This document shows, piece after piece, positions 23,645-32,217 of a stretch of DNA of 62,473 bases. The stretch is taken from positions 1 through 62,473 of the forward strand of contig CAMDKM010000019.1 of NCBI GenBank assembly GCA_945900965.1. The letters run 5' to 3'. Source of the DNA: Bordetella parapertussis (GTDB lineage: Bacteria > Pseudomonadota > Gammaproteobacteria > Burkholderiales > JACQAP01). Numbering within the stretch: position 1 is the first letter of the stretch; the number at the start of each line of letters is the position of its first letter. A model generated the notes under the pieces. It was not told where the DNA came from and ran no database searches. It saw only the letters and a list, made by a program, of their open reading frames with translations. The translations under genes and the position numbers were made by a program.

Positions 23645-24876
23645 TGGGTCATTTTTCCTATAAGGGTCGTAACGCCACCGGCGATCTGGTGAAGGGGGTG
23701 ATCGAGGCCAACGATTCCGCGGCGGTCGCCACACAATTATTCGGTGCCGGCATTACGCCGGTGGATATCGGCGAGACCGTCCTTGGAGATCAATCCGCCG
23801 GTCCCGGAAAAATGCTCGCGCGTCTGACACGTTCGCCGGTGCGCCATGAGGATCTGCTGTTGTTCAGCAGGCAGATGCACACGCTGCTCAAGGCCGGTGT
23901 GCCTATCATGCGGGCGCTGGCAGGGCTGCAGGAATCCGCCGGCAATCCTGCTTTCAAGGAAGTTTTGCGCGGTACACGCGAAATTCTCGATGGCGGCCGC
24001 CCACTGTCGGTTGCCCTGCAGCGCCAGAATGGCGTGTTCTCGCCGTTTTATATCGCGATGGTTTACGTGGGCGAGACAACCGGCATGCTGGAAGAAATTT
24101 TCCTGCGCCTGTTCAACCACCTCGAATTCCAGGAATTCATGCGCAACCAGGTCAAGTCTGCGTTGCGCTACCCGATGTTTGTGGTTGGTGCCATGGCCGT
24201 GGCACTGCTTGTCATCAACCTTTTTGTCATCCCCGTCTTTGCCAAGGTTTACAAGGGCTTTAATGCCGAATTGCCGGTGTTGACCAAGGTGCTCATCGGG
24301 TTTTCGGATTTTGTGGTGGCCGGATGGCCGTACTTGCTGGTGGCGCTGGTCGGGATCGTGATCGCGATTCGGGGCTACATAAAAACCCAATCCGGCCGAT
24401 ATGAGTGGCACAAGCTGAAGCTGAGCCTGCCCATCGCAGGAAAAATTGTACAAAAGGCGACCCTGGCTCGTTTTTCCAGAAGTTTTTCCCTGGCAATGCG
24501 CAGCGGGGTACCTGTAGTGCAGGGCCTGGCGCTGGTGGCGCAAACCGTGGACAACCATTTCGTTGCCCGGAAAATCGACGCCATGCGCGAAGGCGTGGAG
24601 CGCGGTGAAAGTGTGCTGCGCACGGCAATCAATGCCGGGATTTTTACGCCTGTGGTGCTGCAGATGTTGATGGTGGGCGAGGAATCCGGGGCACTTGACG
24701 ACATGATGGGTGAAATTGCCCAGATGTATGAGCGTGAAGTCGAATACGAATTGCGAACCCTGGGGGCCCAGATCGAGCCCATTCTGATTCTGCTGTTGGG
24801 CGTGCTGGTGCTGGTCCTCGCACTCGGTGTTTTCCTGCCGATCTGGGATCTGGGGCAGGCGGCCTTGAAAAAATGA
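23644..24876 (+). CDS. mshG: MSHA pilus platform protein MshG
   Basis: 410 residues. GspF/PilC-type polytopic platform that couples the ATPase to the pilins. Two GspF domains, each with its conserved block: DLLLFSRQMHTLLKAGVPIMRAL and ARFSRSFSLAMRSGVPVVQGL. Hydrophobic segments lie near residues 175-195, 220-245 and 378-402. It overlaps mshE by one base, so co-translation is likely. The next gene (a pilin) starts at its stop codon. Confidence 0.93.
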   Translation: MGHFSYKGRNATGDLVKGVIEANDSAAVATQLFGAGITPVDIGETVLGDQSAGPGKMLARLTRSPVRHEDLLLFSRQMHTLLKAGVPIMRALAGLQESAGNPAFKEVLRGTREILDGGRPLSVALQRQNGVFSPFYIAMVYVGETTGMLEEIFLRLFNHLEFQEFMRNQVKSALRYPMFVVGAMAVALLVINLFVIPVFAKVYKGFNAELPVLTKVLIGFSDFVVAGWPYLLVALVGIVIAIRGYIKTQSGRYEWHKLKLSLPIAGKIVQKATLARFSRSFSLAMRSGVPVVQGLALVAQTVDNHFVARKIDAMREGVERGESVLRTAINAGIFTPVVLQMLMVGEESGALDDMMGEIAQMYEREVEYELRTLGAQIEPILILLLGVLVLVLALGVFLPIWDLGQAALKK

Positions 24877-24887
24877 GGGAAGCGATG

Positions 24888-25379
24888 ATGACTAAAAAAT
24901 GCGGTGCAAAGGTTCGACGCGACCGGGGATTCACCCTGATCGAATTGGTGGTTGCCATCAGCATCATAGCGATTCTGGCGGCCGTGGCGTTGCCGCGCTA
25001 CATCGCGCTACAGGCGCAAGCTCGGACGGCCAAGTTACACGCCATCTATGGGGGCTTGCGTTCGGCCGCGGCCCTCGCTCATGCCATGGCCATGGCTTCC
25101 AACGCGACGGCGGCGGCAACTATTTCCATGGAAGGCGCCGTTGTTACCCAGGTCAACGGGTATCCCACCGCGGATGCGGCTGGCATCGTCGCGGCGCTGC
25201 AAATCGGCGCCGTCACCGACGACGTAAGCATTTCCGCGGGCGGCGCGGCGGCCGGTTCGACGCTGACCATCGACATCAACGGCGCCACGACTGCGGCGAA
25301 TTGCCGTGTGTCCTACACCTCCGCGCTCGCCAATGCAGCGCCGGTCATCGCGCTGCCGGCGGCCCCGGACTGCTCATGA
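24888..25379 (+). CDS. mshB: Type IV prepilin, MshB-like
   Basis: 163 residues from ATG 24888 (ATGs at 24873 and 24885 are also in frame). Prepilin leader ending DRG, then [25 protein letters not shown] with Glu at +5; cleaved and methylated by a PilD-type peptidase, not present in this window. The C-terminal globular part is Ala/Thr-rich with two cysteines (NCRVSY and the final DCS), likely a disulfide loop. Position between mshG and the major pilin fits MshB. Naming is by position and similarity. Confidence 0.8.
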   Translation: MTKKCGAKVRRDRGFTLIELVVAISIIAILAAVALPRYIALQAQARTAKLHAIYGGLRSAAALAHAMAMASNATAAATISMEGAVVTQVNGYPTADAAGIVAALQIGAVTDDVSISAGGAAAGSTLTIDINGATTAANCRVSYTSALANAAPVIALPAAPDCS

Positions 25380-25441
25380 AAAGGCAAATCCAGCCGATAT
25401 ATCAAGTCAGACCCAATCTCATTTTCCACAGGAGAAGCACC

Positions 25442-25846
25442 ATGCAAGCGAAACAAAGCGGTTTTACCCTGATTGAACTGGTGGTGGTAATTGTGATTCT
25501 CGGCATTCTGGCGGCCACCGCGCTGCCGAAATTCATCGATCTGTCCGGCGATGCCCGGACGGCCGCCACCACTGGCGTTGCTTCGGCCATCTCGTCGGCT
25601 TCGGCGTTGAATTTTGGCGCGCGCAAGGTCAACATCTCGAATGGCGTCCTCCTCAATGCTGCGAACGTATGTACCACTGCCATACTCGGTCCGATCATGC
25701 AGGGGGGGGTCCCTGCCGGATACGCCTTTACTGCCGCGGTCGGCAACTGCGCGACTGCTGGCGATGGCGGCACGGTGTCCTGCGTCGTGGAGAACAGCGG
25801 CGATACGGCCATTACCGCTACCGCGACGGTTGTCTGCGCGTTCTAG
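25442..25846 (+). CDS. mshA: Major MSHA-type pilin MshA
   Basis: 134 residues. Short leader MQAKQSG, then [32 protein letters not shown] with Glu at +5. The mature part is small with several Cys (VCTTA, GNCAT, SCVV, VVCAF). AGGAGA six bases before the ATG is the best ribosome-binding site in the pilin cluster, as expected for the major subunit. It lies 63 bp after the MshB-like gene. Which pilin is major is inferred from its size and ribosome-binding site. Confidence 0.85.
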   Translation: MQAKQSGFTLIELVVVIVILGILAATALPKFIDLSGDARTAATTGVASAISSASALNFGARKVNISNGVLLNAANVCTTAILGPIMQGGVPAGYAFTAAVGNCATAGDGGTVSCVVENSGDTAITATATVVCAF

Positions 25847-25897
25847 GCATTCGTTGCCTGCCTACGATCATCTGGTCCGCGATCTTCACGTCGTGTC

Positions 25898-26404
25898 ATG
25901 CCGGCAACGCCGAGTGCAATTTTCGGGCGGCGATGCCGTACCCGGGCAGGTGCGGGATTTTCCCTTGTCGAGCTCATAACCACCCTCATTCTGGTTGGCA
26001 TACTCGCAGTGGTCGCGATTCCGCGACTGGTGGGTGTGGAGGCCTATAACACCAGGGGATTTTCGGATCGTGTGCTCGCCGGCCTGCGCTACGCGCAAAA
26101 ACAAGCCATCGCCAAGCGTCGTAGAGTTTGTGTAAATGTTCTCGCGACCAGCGTCACTTTTCAGTATGCGTCGGTCGCGGGCGCCAGCGCAGCCTGCGAC
26201 TTGCCTCTGGCGGGACCCAGCGGAGCCTCGCCCTTTGTGGTGGTGGTCGAATCCTCCGGCGCCGGCAGTGTTGTTCTGGCACCGGTGGCAACGTTCAGCT
26301 TCAATGCGCTGGGACGGCCATCAACAGGGCAAATCCTCACCGTGAGCGGCGATAGTGTCATAACCATCCGGGTGGAATCGGAGACGGGTTATGTCCATGG
26401 CTGA
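25898..26404 (+). CDS. mshC: Minor prepilin MshC (GspH/FimT-like)
   Basis: 168 residues. Leader ending AGAG, then FSLVELITTLILVGILAVVAIPRLVG (Glu at +5). GFSDRVLAGLRYAQKQAIAKRRRVCVNV near residue 50 is the GspH/FimT pattern of minor pseudopilins. By family it joins the tip complex that starts pilus assembly. The 3' end overlaps mshD by 14 bp. Confidence 0.83.
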   Translation: MPATPSAIFGRRCRTRAGAGFSLVELITTLILVGILAVVAIPRLVGVEAYNTRGFSDRVLAGLRYAQKQAIAKRRRVCVNVLATSVTFQYASVAGASAACDLPLAGPSGASPFVVVVESSGAGSVVLAPVATFSFNALGRPSTGQILTVSGDSVITIRVESETGYVHG

Positions 26405-26999
26405 ACACCTCCCGGGGCAGACCTGCCGACAGAGGGACGGAATTTGCCGGACATCTGCTCTGGAGCGGGGCATTTCCCTGATCGAGCTGGTGATGTTCAT
26501 TATGATCATAAGCATCGGCATCGCGGGACTGCTGCTGGTGTTCAGCACCACCACCCGGAGGAGTGCCGATCCGCTGATCCAGAAGCAAATGTTGTCGATG
26601 GCCGAAGCCCTGCTCGAGGAAGTGCAGTCCAAGCCTTTTACTTATTGCGATCCCGATGATGCCGGCGCGGCCACCGCGGGCGCGGCGGTGCTGGGGGCAG
26701 GCAATTGCCAGACGACGGTAGAGGTGCTTGGTCCGGAAGCCGGCGAAATCTCCCGGGCAACATTCGATAACGTCAGCGATTACAACGGCCTGAGCCTGGC
26801 TCCGGTGACCGACATTGCCGGAAACACAATTGCCAGTCTGGCAAGCTACAGCGCGAGCATTGCGCTAGCGGCGGTTGGCCTTGGCGGTGTGCCGGCGGCC
26901 GATGCGCTGCAAATTACCGTCACCGTAACAGGGCCGGGCAGTTCCAGTCTGAGCGTGCAGGGATTCCGAACCCGCTACGCGCCCAATGCATTGCCATGA
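26391..26999 (+). CDS. mshD: Minor prepilin MshD
   Basis: 202 residues. Leader ending ERG, then ISLIELVMFIMIISIGIAGLLLVF with Ile at +1 and Glu at +5. ADPLIQKQMLSMAEALLEEVQSKPFTYCDPDD is the typical MshD/PilV-like extension. The predicted leader of about 27 residues is longer than usual; the ATG at 26397 would shorten it by two. Overlaps both neighbours, so tight translational coupling in the pilin operon is likely. Confidence 0.83.
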   Translation: MSMAEHLPGQTCRQRDGICRTSALERGISLIELVMFIMIISIGIAGLLLVFSTTTRRSADPLIQKQMLSMAEALLEEVQSKPFTYCDPDDAGAATAGAAVLGAGNCQTTVEVLGPEAGEISRATFDNVSDYNGLSLAPVTDIAGNTIASLASYSASIALAAVGLGGVPAADALQITVTVTGPGSSSLSVQGFRTRYAPNALP

Positions 27000-27781
27000 G
27001 TACCCGAACCTTGTTGCATCGGCATCGGGGGTTCACTCTGGTGGAGGCAATTATCACCATCGTGCTCACGGGAATTCTGGCCGGAATTGTGGCGGTCTTC
27101 GTGACAATTCCGGTGAAGGCCTATTTCGATGTGGAACGCCGATCCGCCCTGGGAGATGCGGCGGACACGGCGCTGCGCCGCATCGCGCGCGACCTGCGCA
27201 CGGCGTTGCCGAACAGCCTGCGCTTAACCGGTATTACGCAGATCGAATTTATCCCCATCAGATCCGCCGGTCGCTATCGGGCGGAGCTCGATAACGGCGG
27301 AGGCGGAAATCCGCTCGATTTCAACGCGGCCGCCGATACCTTCGATGTTGTCGGCCCCGGAGTGAATATTGCTGCCGGAGATTACATCGTGATTTACAAC
27401 CTGGGGATAAGCGGCGCCGATGCCTATAACGGCGACAGCCGCCGCCTCGCGACGAGCGCCGGCAACACATTGACGAGCGTCGGGTTTAGCGGTGGCATGT
27501 TTCCTTTCCAATCTCCCGCGAAACGCTTCCAGGTGGTGGGCACGCCGGTCAGCTTCGTCTGTAGCGGCACAGCCATGACCCGTTATTGGAACTATGCCTA
27601 CGGCGCAGCGCCGACGACGGGCAGCAGCGCGCCGATCGCCGACAACGTCACCGATTGTGCCTTCGTCTATCAGGCAGGTGTCACCGCGATGAACGGTCTG
27701 GTGACCCTGCATTTGACCCTCACCCGGGAAGGCGAATCCGTCAACCTTATCCATCAGGTGCATCTCAGCAATGCGCCATAG
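26996..27781 (+). CDS. mshO: Minor prepilin MshO
   Basis: 261 residues. Leader ending HRG, then FTLVEAIITIVLTGILAGIVAVFVTIPVKAYFD (Glu at +5). ALGDAADTALRRIARDLRTALPNSLRL is the MshO/PilW-like segment. The C-terminal half is a beta-rich globular domain. Its start overlaps mshD's stop by 4 bp (ATGA) and its end overlaps mshP. A tip-complex role is inferred from the family. Confidence 0.84.
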   Translation: MSTRTLLHRHRGFTLVEAIITIVLTGILAGIVAVFVTIPVKAYFDVERRSALGDAADTALRRIARDLRTALPNSLRLTGITQIEFIPIRSAGRYRAELDNGGGGNPLDFNAAADTFDVVGPGVNIAAGDYIVIYNLGISGADAYNGDSRRLATSAGNTLTSVGFSGGMFPFQSPAKRFQVVGTPVSFVCSGTAMTRYWNYAYGAAPTTGSSAPIADNVTDCAFVYQAGVTAMNGLVTLHLTLTREGESVNLIHQVHLSNAP

Positions 27782-28196
27782 ATTCATAGACGGATTCTCG
27801 CTGATCTCCGGGATTTTTCTGCTGGTGGTCATTGCCGTACTGGCGGGTTATATCGTTACCCTGTCCACCGCGCAGCACACCTCCGCCGCGCTGGATTATC
27901 AAGGCGCGCGTGCCTACCAGGCGGCCTACGCCGGCGTGCAATGGGGCGCTTATCAGGCATTGCGCAATAACTCCTGCGCTGGTGGTGCAGGGACTTCGAT
28001 TGCGCTGACGGGGATGCTGGCAGGTTTCGCGGTGACGGTGGTCTGCGAGGAGACCGGTTACACCGAAGGAGGCGCCACGCGCTCGGTGCGCCGTATTACG
28101 GCCACGGGTTGCAGTCCGTCGAATGCCGGCGCCTGTCCGGGGACCCCCGGCAACTATTACGTTGAGCGCCAGATTGAAGCAACACTCGACCAATGA
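27771..28196 (+). CDS. mshP: Minor pilin-like MshP
   Basis: 141 residues. Leader MRHRFIDG, then FSLISGIFLLVVIAVLAGYIVTLS: the +5 residue is Ser, not Glu, as in GspK-type tip pseudopilins that need no intersubunit salt bridge. ALDYQGARAYQAAYAGVQWGAYQAL is the family helix. Overlaps mshO (11 bp) and the possible upstream start of mshQ. Possible role at the very tip of the pilus. Confidence 0.82.
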   Translation: MRHRFIDGFSLISGIFLLVVIAVLAGYIVTLSTAQHTSAALDYQGARAYQAAYAGVQWGAYQALRNNSCAGGAGTSIALTGMLAGFAVTVVCEETGYTEGGATRSVRRITATGCSPSNAGACPGTPGNYYVERQIEATLDQ

Positions 28197-28219
28197 ATGT
28201 ACTCATTCAATTGCCACCC

Positions 28220-28255
28220 TATCGAGGGCGTCATTTTTATCGAGGGCGTCATTCA
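28220..28255 (+). repeat. Direct repeat at the mshP/mshQ junction
   Basis: The 15-mer ATCGAGGGCGTCATT occurs twice with an 18-bp period between the mshP stop and the chosen mshQ start. Its function is unknown. Confidence 0.7.
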
Positions 28256-28291
28256 GGACCCTTGGTGATTCAACACGTACAAAACATTGAG

Positions 28292-31200
28292 ATGAATGTA
28301 ATGCGGAAAATCCTATTGGTCCTGCTGCTGCTTGTTTGCACGACCATGGTCGGCACCGCGTACGCTCAGATCGCGTTTCGCGCCGCGTCCTCGGCGTCAC
28401 TCGAGACCACGACGATCACCCTTCGCGGCGCCGGCGCCGCGGCGGAAATCAACCCCGCAGCTACCGGCGCTTGCGCCGCCACGCAGTTCATCACCCCCCC
28501 CATTCCCGCCGGGAGCGAAGGCGACCTGCTGGTCGCCGTGGTGCACAACCGGGACAACGCCACGCTGACGCCGTCCGGGGCGACCTGGAACACACTCCAC
28601 ACAGACGACCAGACGAATCACCGCACGCGGGTCTACTGGCGGCTGGCGACCGGGACGGACGCACTCACGGTAACCAAGACCGGTACCTGTACAGTGAACG
28701 GCGTGATGATCGGTCAGGTGGCACGCTACAACGGCGTCGACATCGTCCAGCCGTTGGAGCCGGTGGTGAGATTCGGATACCAGACCGCCGCCGCGGTGGT
28801 GAACCATGCCGGGGGAACCATCAACGCCACGGTCGCCAATTCGCTGTCGCTGTTCGCGGCCATGGTTTCCGACAATAACACCGTCAATGCCCCGACGCCG
28901 GCGACGTTCACCGCGGCGTTCAACACGCTGACCGGCACCGGCAACGACGCGACTATCGCGCTGTTCCACAAGCTGGAGACCACCACCGGCAGCAAAGGCG
29001 CTTACGCGTCCACGATGAGCGCCACTGATCCCAGCACCGGCGTGTTCGCGATCGTGCGCGGGGCCTTGGGCCTGACCATTCCTGTGCCTGCCGGCACCGC
29101 CGTCGGGGACTTGATGATCGCAAGCGTCACGATGCGTCCCTGCAGCAACGCCGCCTTGCCTTGTACGGTGACCGTTGCCGCGCACGCGGACTGGACATTG
29201 GTCGATTCGCGGCTGCAGCCCGCCGGCGGGGGTACGGGCGGCAACGGGAATCAGTTACTTGTCTACCGGCGTGTGGTCACCGGCACAGAGCCGGTCGCCT
29301 ATACCTGGACCGTGGGCGGCGCCCCGGTGCACTCGGGAGCGGCCGGCGGCATTCTGAGCTTCTCGGGCGTGGATACCGCGAGTCCGATCGTGGCCCAGCT
29401 CGGTGCGCTGACGGCATCCGCCAGCAGCCACACGGCGCCGCAAATAGATACCGGCCTCGTCGCCAATACCATGCTCGTGAGCACGCACGCTTCCAATTCC
29501 TCGACCACCTGGGTATCCCCGGGGGGCATGACGGAGCGCGTCGATGCCTCTTCTCGCGAGCCGACCGACGATCTCGGTCTCGCCATCGAGATGAATACGG
29601 AACTGCGGGCGTTGGCAGGCCTGACCGGGACGCGCACGGCAACTTACACCACGCCTGGCACTCCCGCGAACGACACGGGGGCAACGCACATGCTTGCACT
29701 GCGGCCGGCGGCGACCGTCGATCACTATCGGGTTCAGAACAATGCGACCGGGGTGAACTGCCAGGCGGAGAACGTGACAATCACTGCGCACAATTCCGCG
29801 CACGCGGCGGTGGCGGCTACCGGGCAGACTATTACGGTGACGGCGCTGCGCGTGGCGGGTGCGGCCGGCACCCACGGTGACTGGACCTTGGTGACCGGCA
29901 CGGGTGTGCTCACCAACGGCGCGGCCGACGACGGCGTGGCGACTTACGCCTTCGCCGCGGGCGAGAACAACGTGGTGCTGGCGCTCAAGGACACCCGCGT
30001 GCAGACGGTGAATATCGCTGTGACCGGCGGCACGGCGACTGACACCAGCGGCACCGCCAACGCCGATGCGGGCTATAACCAGGATCTGGCGTTCGTGAAT
30101 TCCGGCTTCCGCATCACTGATGGCAGTGGTGCGCCGGCGCCGATCAACATCGGCACCCAGACCGCAGGCACCACGTCGGTGACCTACGGCCTGCAGGCCA
30201 TTCGCACCGATACCAGCACCGGAGCCTGCGTAGGCGCCTTTGCCGGTGGCACAGACGTCACCATTGATTTGGCCTTCCAATGCAACAACCCGGTGGCCTG
30301 CATCGCCGGTCAGAACGTGACCATCACCAACAACGCCGTATTGGCCACCATTGCCAGCAACCCCAACGTGCCGGCGATAGTTGCCACGTACACCGCCCGC
30401 AGCCTGCGTTTCGGGGCCAACTCGCAGGCCTTGTTCACGCTCAATTACCCCGACGCAGGGCTGATCTCGCTGCATGCGCGCTACAACATACCGCTGGGTA
30501 CCGGTGCCCCCTCGGGCAACTTCATGACCGGCACCAGCAATCAGTTTGTGGTGAAACCGGCCAGTTTTACGCTTTCCAATATTCGACAGACCGCGGCGCC
30601 GAACACCGTCAATCCCGCAGCCGTGGATGCGACCGGAGCGCGATTCGTCAAGGCCGGAGAAGCCTTCAGCGTAACCGTCACGGCGCGCAATTCGGCCGGC
30701 AATGCCACACCCAACTATGGCCAGGAAACCACGCCGGAGGCAGTGAGACTCACTTCCGGTCTGGTGGCTGGCCTGGGACTGACCAACAACCCGGCGCTGG
30801 GTAGTCCGACCGCCTTTGGCGTGTTCACCGCGGGAGTGGCTACCGGCACCACGTTCAATTGGGGGGATGTGGGAATCATTACCCTGACGCCGACGGTGGG
30901 CGATGCCGATTACCTGGGCGTGGGCCAGGTCACCGGCACCGCGAGCGGCAATGTCGGGCGGTTTTATCCCGATCACTTCGCGGTCACGCGCAATACCCCT
31001 GTGTTCAATCCGGCCTGCACGGCTGGCAACTTCACCTACATCGGCCAGCCCTTCATTTACGCAACTGCTCCGGTGATCACGGTAATTGCGCGCAATGTCG
31101 CAGGCGCAGTGACCCTGAACTACAGCGGTACCAGCCCGGCCTCACAGGCCTGGTGGAAGATTACCAATGCCGCGCTCACCGGCAAGACCTACTCGGCGGC

Positions 31201-31978
31201 TTCCGGCACGCTTGATATAACCGGCCTGCCGGTCACCGATCCGGTGATTGTCTCGACTGGGGCCGGCAGCGGAAACCTTACGTTTGGTTCCGGAACCGGA
31301 CTGCTGTTCACCCGCAGTACGCCGCTGGCGCCGTTTGATGCCGAGATCAGCCTGGCGATCAATGTTGGGGATTCGGATTCCACCGTGGTGGCGAATATCG
31401 ACGGTATCGCCGGTATCAATCCGGTTAGATTCGGTGCCGCCAGCGGGGGCAACGGTATCGCGTTTACCGGCGGCGCGATCGCCAAGCGTATGCGTTTCGG
31501 ACGGCTATTTCTGGGCAATGGTTTCGGCAGTGTGCTGCTGGACCTGCCGCTTTTGCTGCGAACCGAGTACTACGACGGCAGTTTCTTCATCCCCAATGCG
31601 GAAGACAGTTGCACCACGCTGTTGGGAAGTGACATTTCGCTGGCCTTTGTCGCGGGGACCAATCTGAGCGCATGCGAAACCCGCATCAGCCCCGCGGCCA
31701 CCATCAATTTTTCGGCGGGCCGCGCGGCCGCGTGGCTCACCAAGCCTGGGAGCGGCAATGAAGGGGCGGTCGATCTGACCATAAATCTTGGTCCGGCCGC
31801 TTCCGGCAACACCTGTGTTGCGCCTGGTCCTCCCGGCCCTGCGGCAACAACGGCGAACCGTCCATATTTGCGAGGCAATTGGCAAAGCGGACCTTACAGC
31901 GAAAACCCCAAGGGCCGTTACAGCTTCGGACAATTCAAAGGAGCTGATCAATTTATCTACCTTCGAGAGGTGCACTAG
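28292..31978 (+). CDS. mshQ: MshQ-like large secreted protein (DUF6701), putative pilus-linked adhesin
   Basis: About 1228 residues from ATG 28292; the first in-frame ATG (28193) would add 33 residues without a signal. Signal peptide RKILLVLLLLVCTTMVGTAYA. Two tandem beta modules at about residues 70-210 and 270-480, both with PAG...GDL, YWR or YRR and GVD..P patterns, then the DUF6701 region (from about YRVQNNATGVNCQAENVTI) to the end RYSFGQFKGADQFIYLREVH. Exported and probably surface-exposed. The role in MSHA pili is not established. The TAG stop lies in an inverted-repeat element. Confidence 0.82.
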   Translation: MNVMRKILLVLLLLVCTTMVGTAYAQIAFRAASSASLETTTITLRGAGAAAEINPAATGACAATQFITPPIPAGSEGDLLVAVVHNRDNATLTPSGATWNTLHTDDQTNHRTRVYWRLATGTDALTVTKTGTCTVNGVMIGQVARYNGVDIVQPLEPVVRFGYQTAAAVVNHAGGTINATVANSLSLFAAMVSDNNTVNAPTPATFTAAFNTLTGTGNDATIALFHKLETTTGSKGAYASTMSATDPSTGVFAIVRGALGLTIPVPAGTAVGDLMIASVTMRPCSNAALPCTVTVAAHADWTLVDSRLQPAGGGTGGNGNQLLVYRRVVTGTEPVAYTWTVGGAPVHSGAAGGILSFSGVDTASPIVAQLGALTASASSHTAPQIDTGLVANTMLVSTHASNSSTTWVSPGGMTERVDASSREPTDDLGLAIEMNTELRALAGLTGTRTATYTTPGTPANDTGATHMLALRPAATVDHYRVQNNATGVNCQAENVTITAHNSAHAAVAATGQTITVTALRVAGAAGTHGDWTLVTGTGVLTNGAADDGVATYAFAAGENNVVLALKDTRVQTVNIAVTGGTATDTSGTANADAGYNQDLAFVNSGFRITDGSGAPAPINIGTQTAGTTSVTYGLQAIRTDTSTGACVGAFAGGTDVTIDLAFQCNNPVACIAGQNVTITNNAVLATIASNPNVPAIVATYTARSLRFGANSQALFTLNYPDAGLISLHARYNIPLGTGAPSGNFMTGTSNQFVVKPASFTLSNIRQTAAPNTVNPAAVDATGARFVKAGEAFSVTVTARNSAGNATPNYGQETTPEAVRLTSGLVAGLGLTNNPALGSPTAFGVFTAGVATGTTFNWGDVGIITLTPTVGDADYLGVGQVTGTASGNVGRFYPDHFAVTRNTPVFNPACTAGNFTYIGQPFIYATAPVITVIARNVAGAVTLNYSGTSPASQAWWKITNAALTGKTYSAASGTLDITGLPVTDPVIVSTGAGSGNLTFGSGTGLLFTRSTPLAPFDAEISLAINVGDSDSTVVANIDGIAGINPVRFGAASGGNGIAFTGGAIAKRMRFGRLFLGNGFGSVLLDLPLLLRTEYYDGSFFIPNAEDSCTTLLGSDISLAFVAGTNLSACETRISPAATINFSAGRAAAWLTKPGSGNEGAVDLTINLGPAASGNTCVAPGPPGPAATTANRPYLRGNWQSGPYSENPKGRYSFGQFKGADQFIYLREVH

Positions 31979-32142
31979 CAGCCCGTCGGATTTAGGATGA
32001 TTCGGCTGCAACGGCGGGAGAGCGGTCCATATTTCGCCGCTTTCTCCTTGCATATTCCCGATATGCGCGTCGAGATCGTCAAAATCTGTCCTCGCTCTCC
32101 CACCGTTTCGCTTTCGAACACCTGAGTCCGACAGGCTGCTAG
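31975..32142. mobile_element. CTAGCAGCC-type inverted-repeat element, 168 bp
   Basis: Ends CTAGCAGCCCGTCGGATT and, reverse-complemented, CTAGCAGCCTGTCGGACT. No coding capacity. The mshQ stop TAG lies within the left end. A half copy sits upstream of argB (11403-11453). The next 75 bp before mshI hold nothing clear. Confidence 0.75.
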
Positions 32143-32217
32143 GCAGACCTTCAATTTATCGAATCACTGCCGTTAATGACATTCGATCATCAGGACTTTT
32201 TTACCTCCCGACCTGAC

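Noticed and set aside
23737-24558. Minus-strand open frame opposite mshG
   Set aside because: Shadow of the GspF-type gene; His/Gln-rich composition without motif.
29255-30976. Long minus-strand open frame (573 codons)
   Set aside because: It lies entirely opposite mshQ, is rich in Arg, Gly and His as expected for a reverse-frame shadow, and has no domain pattern.
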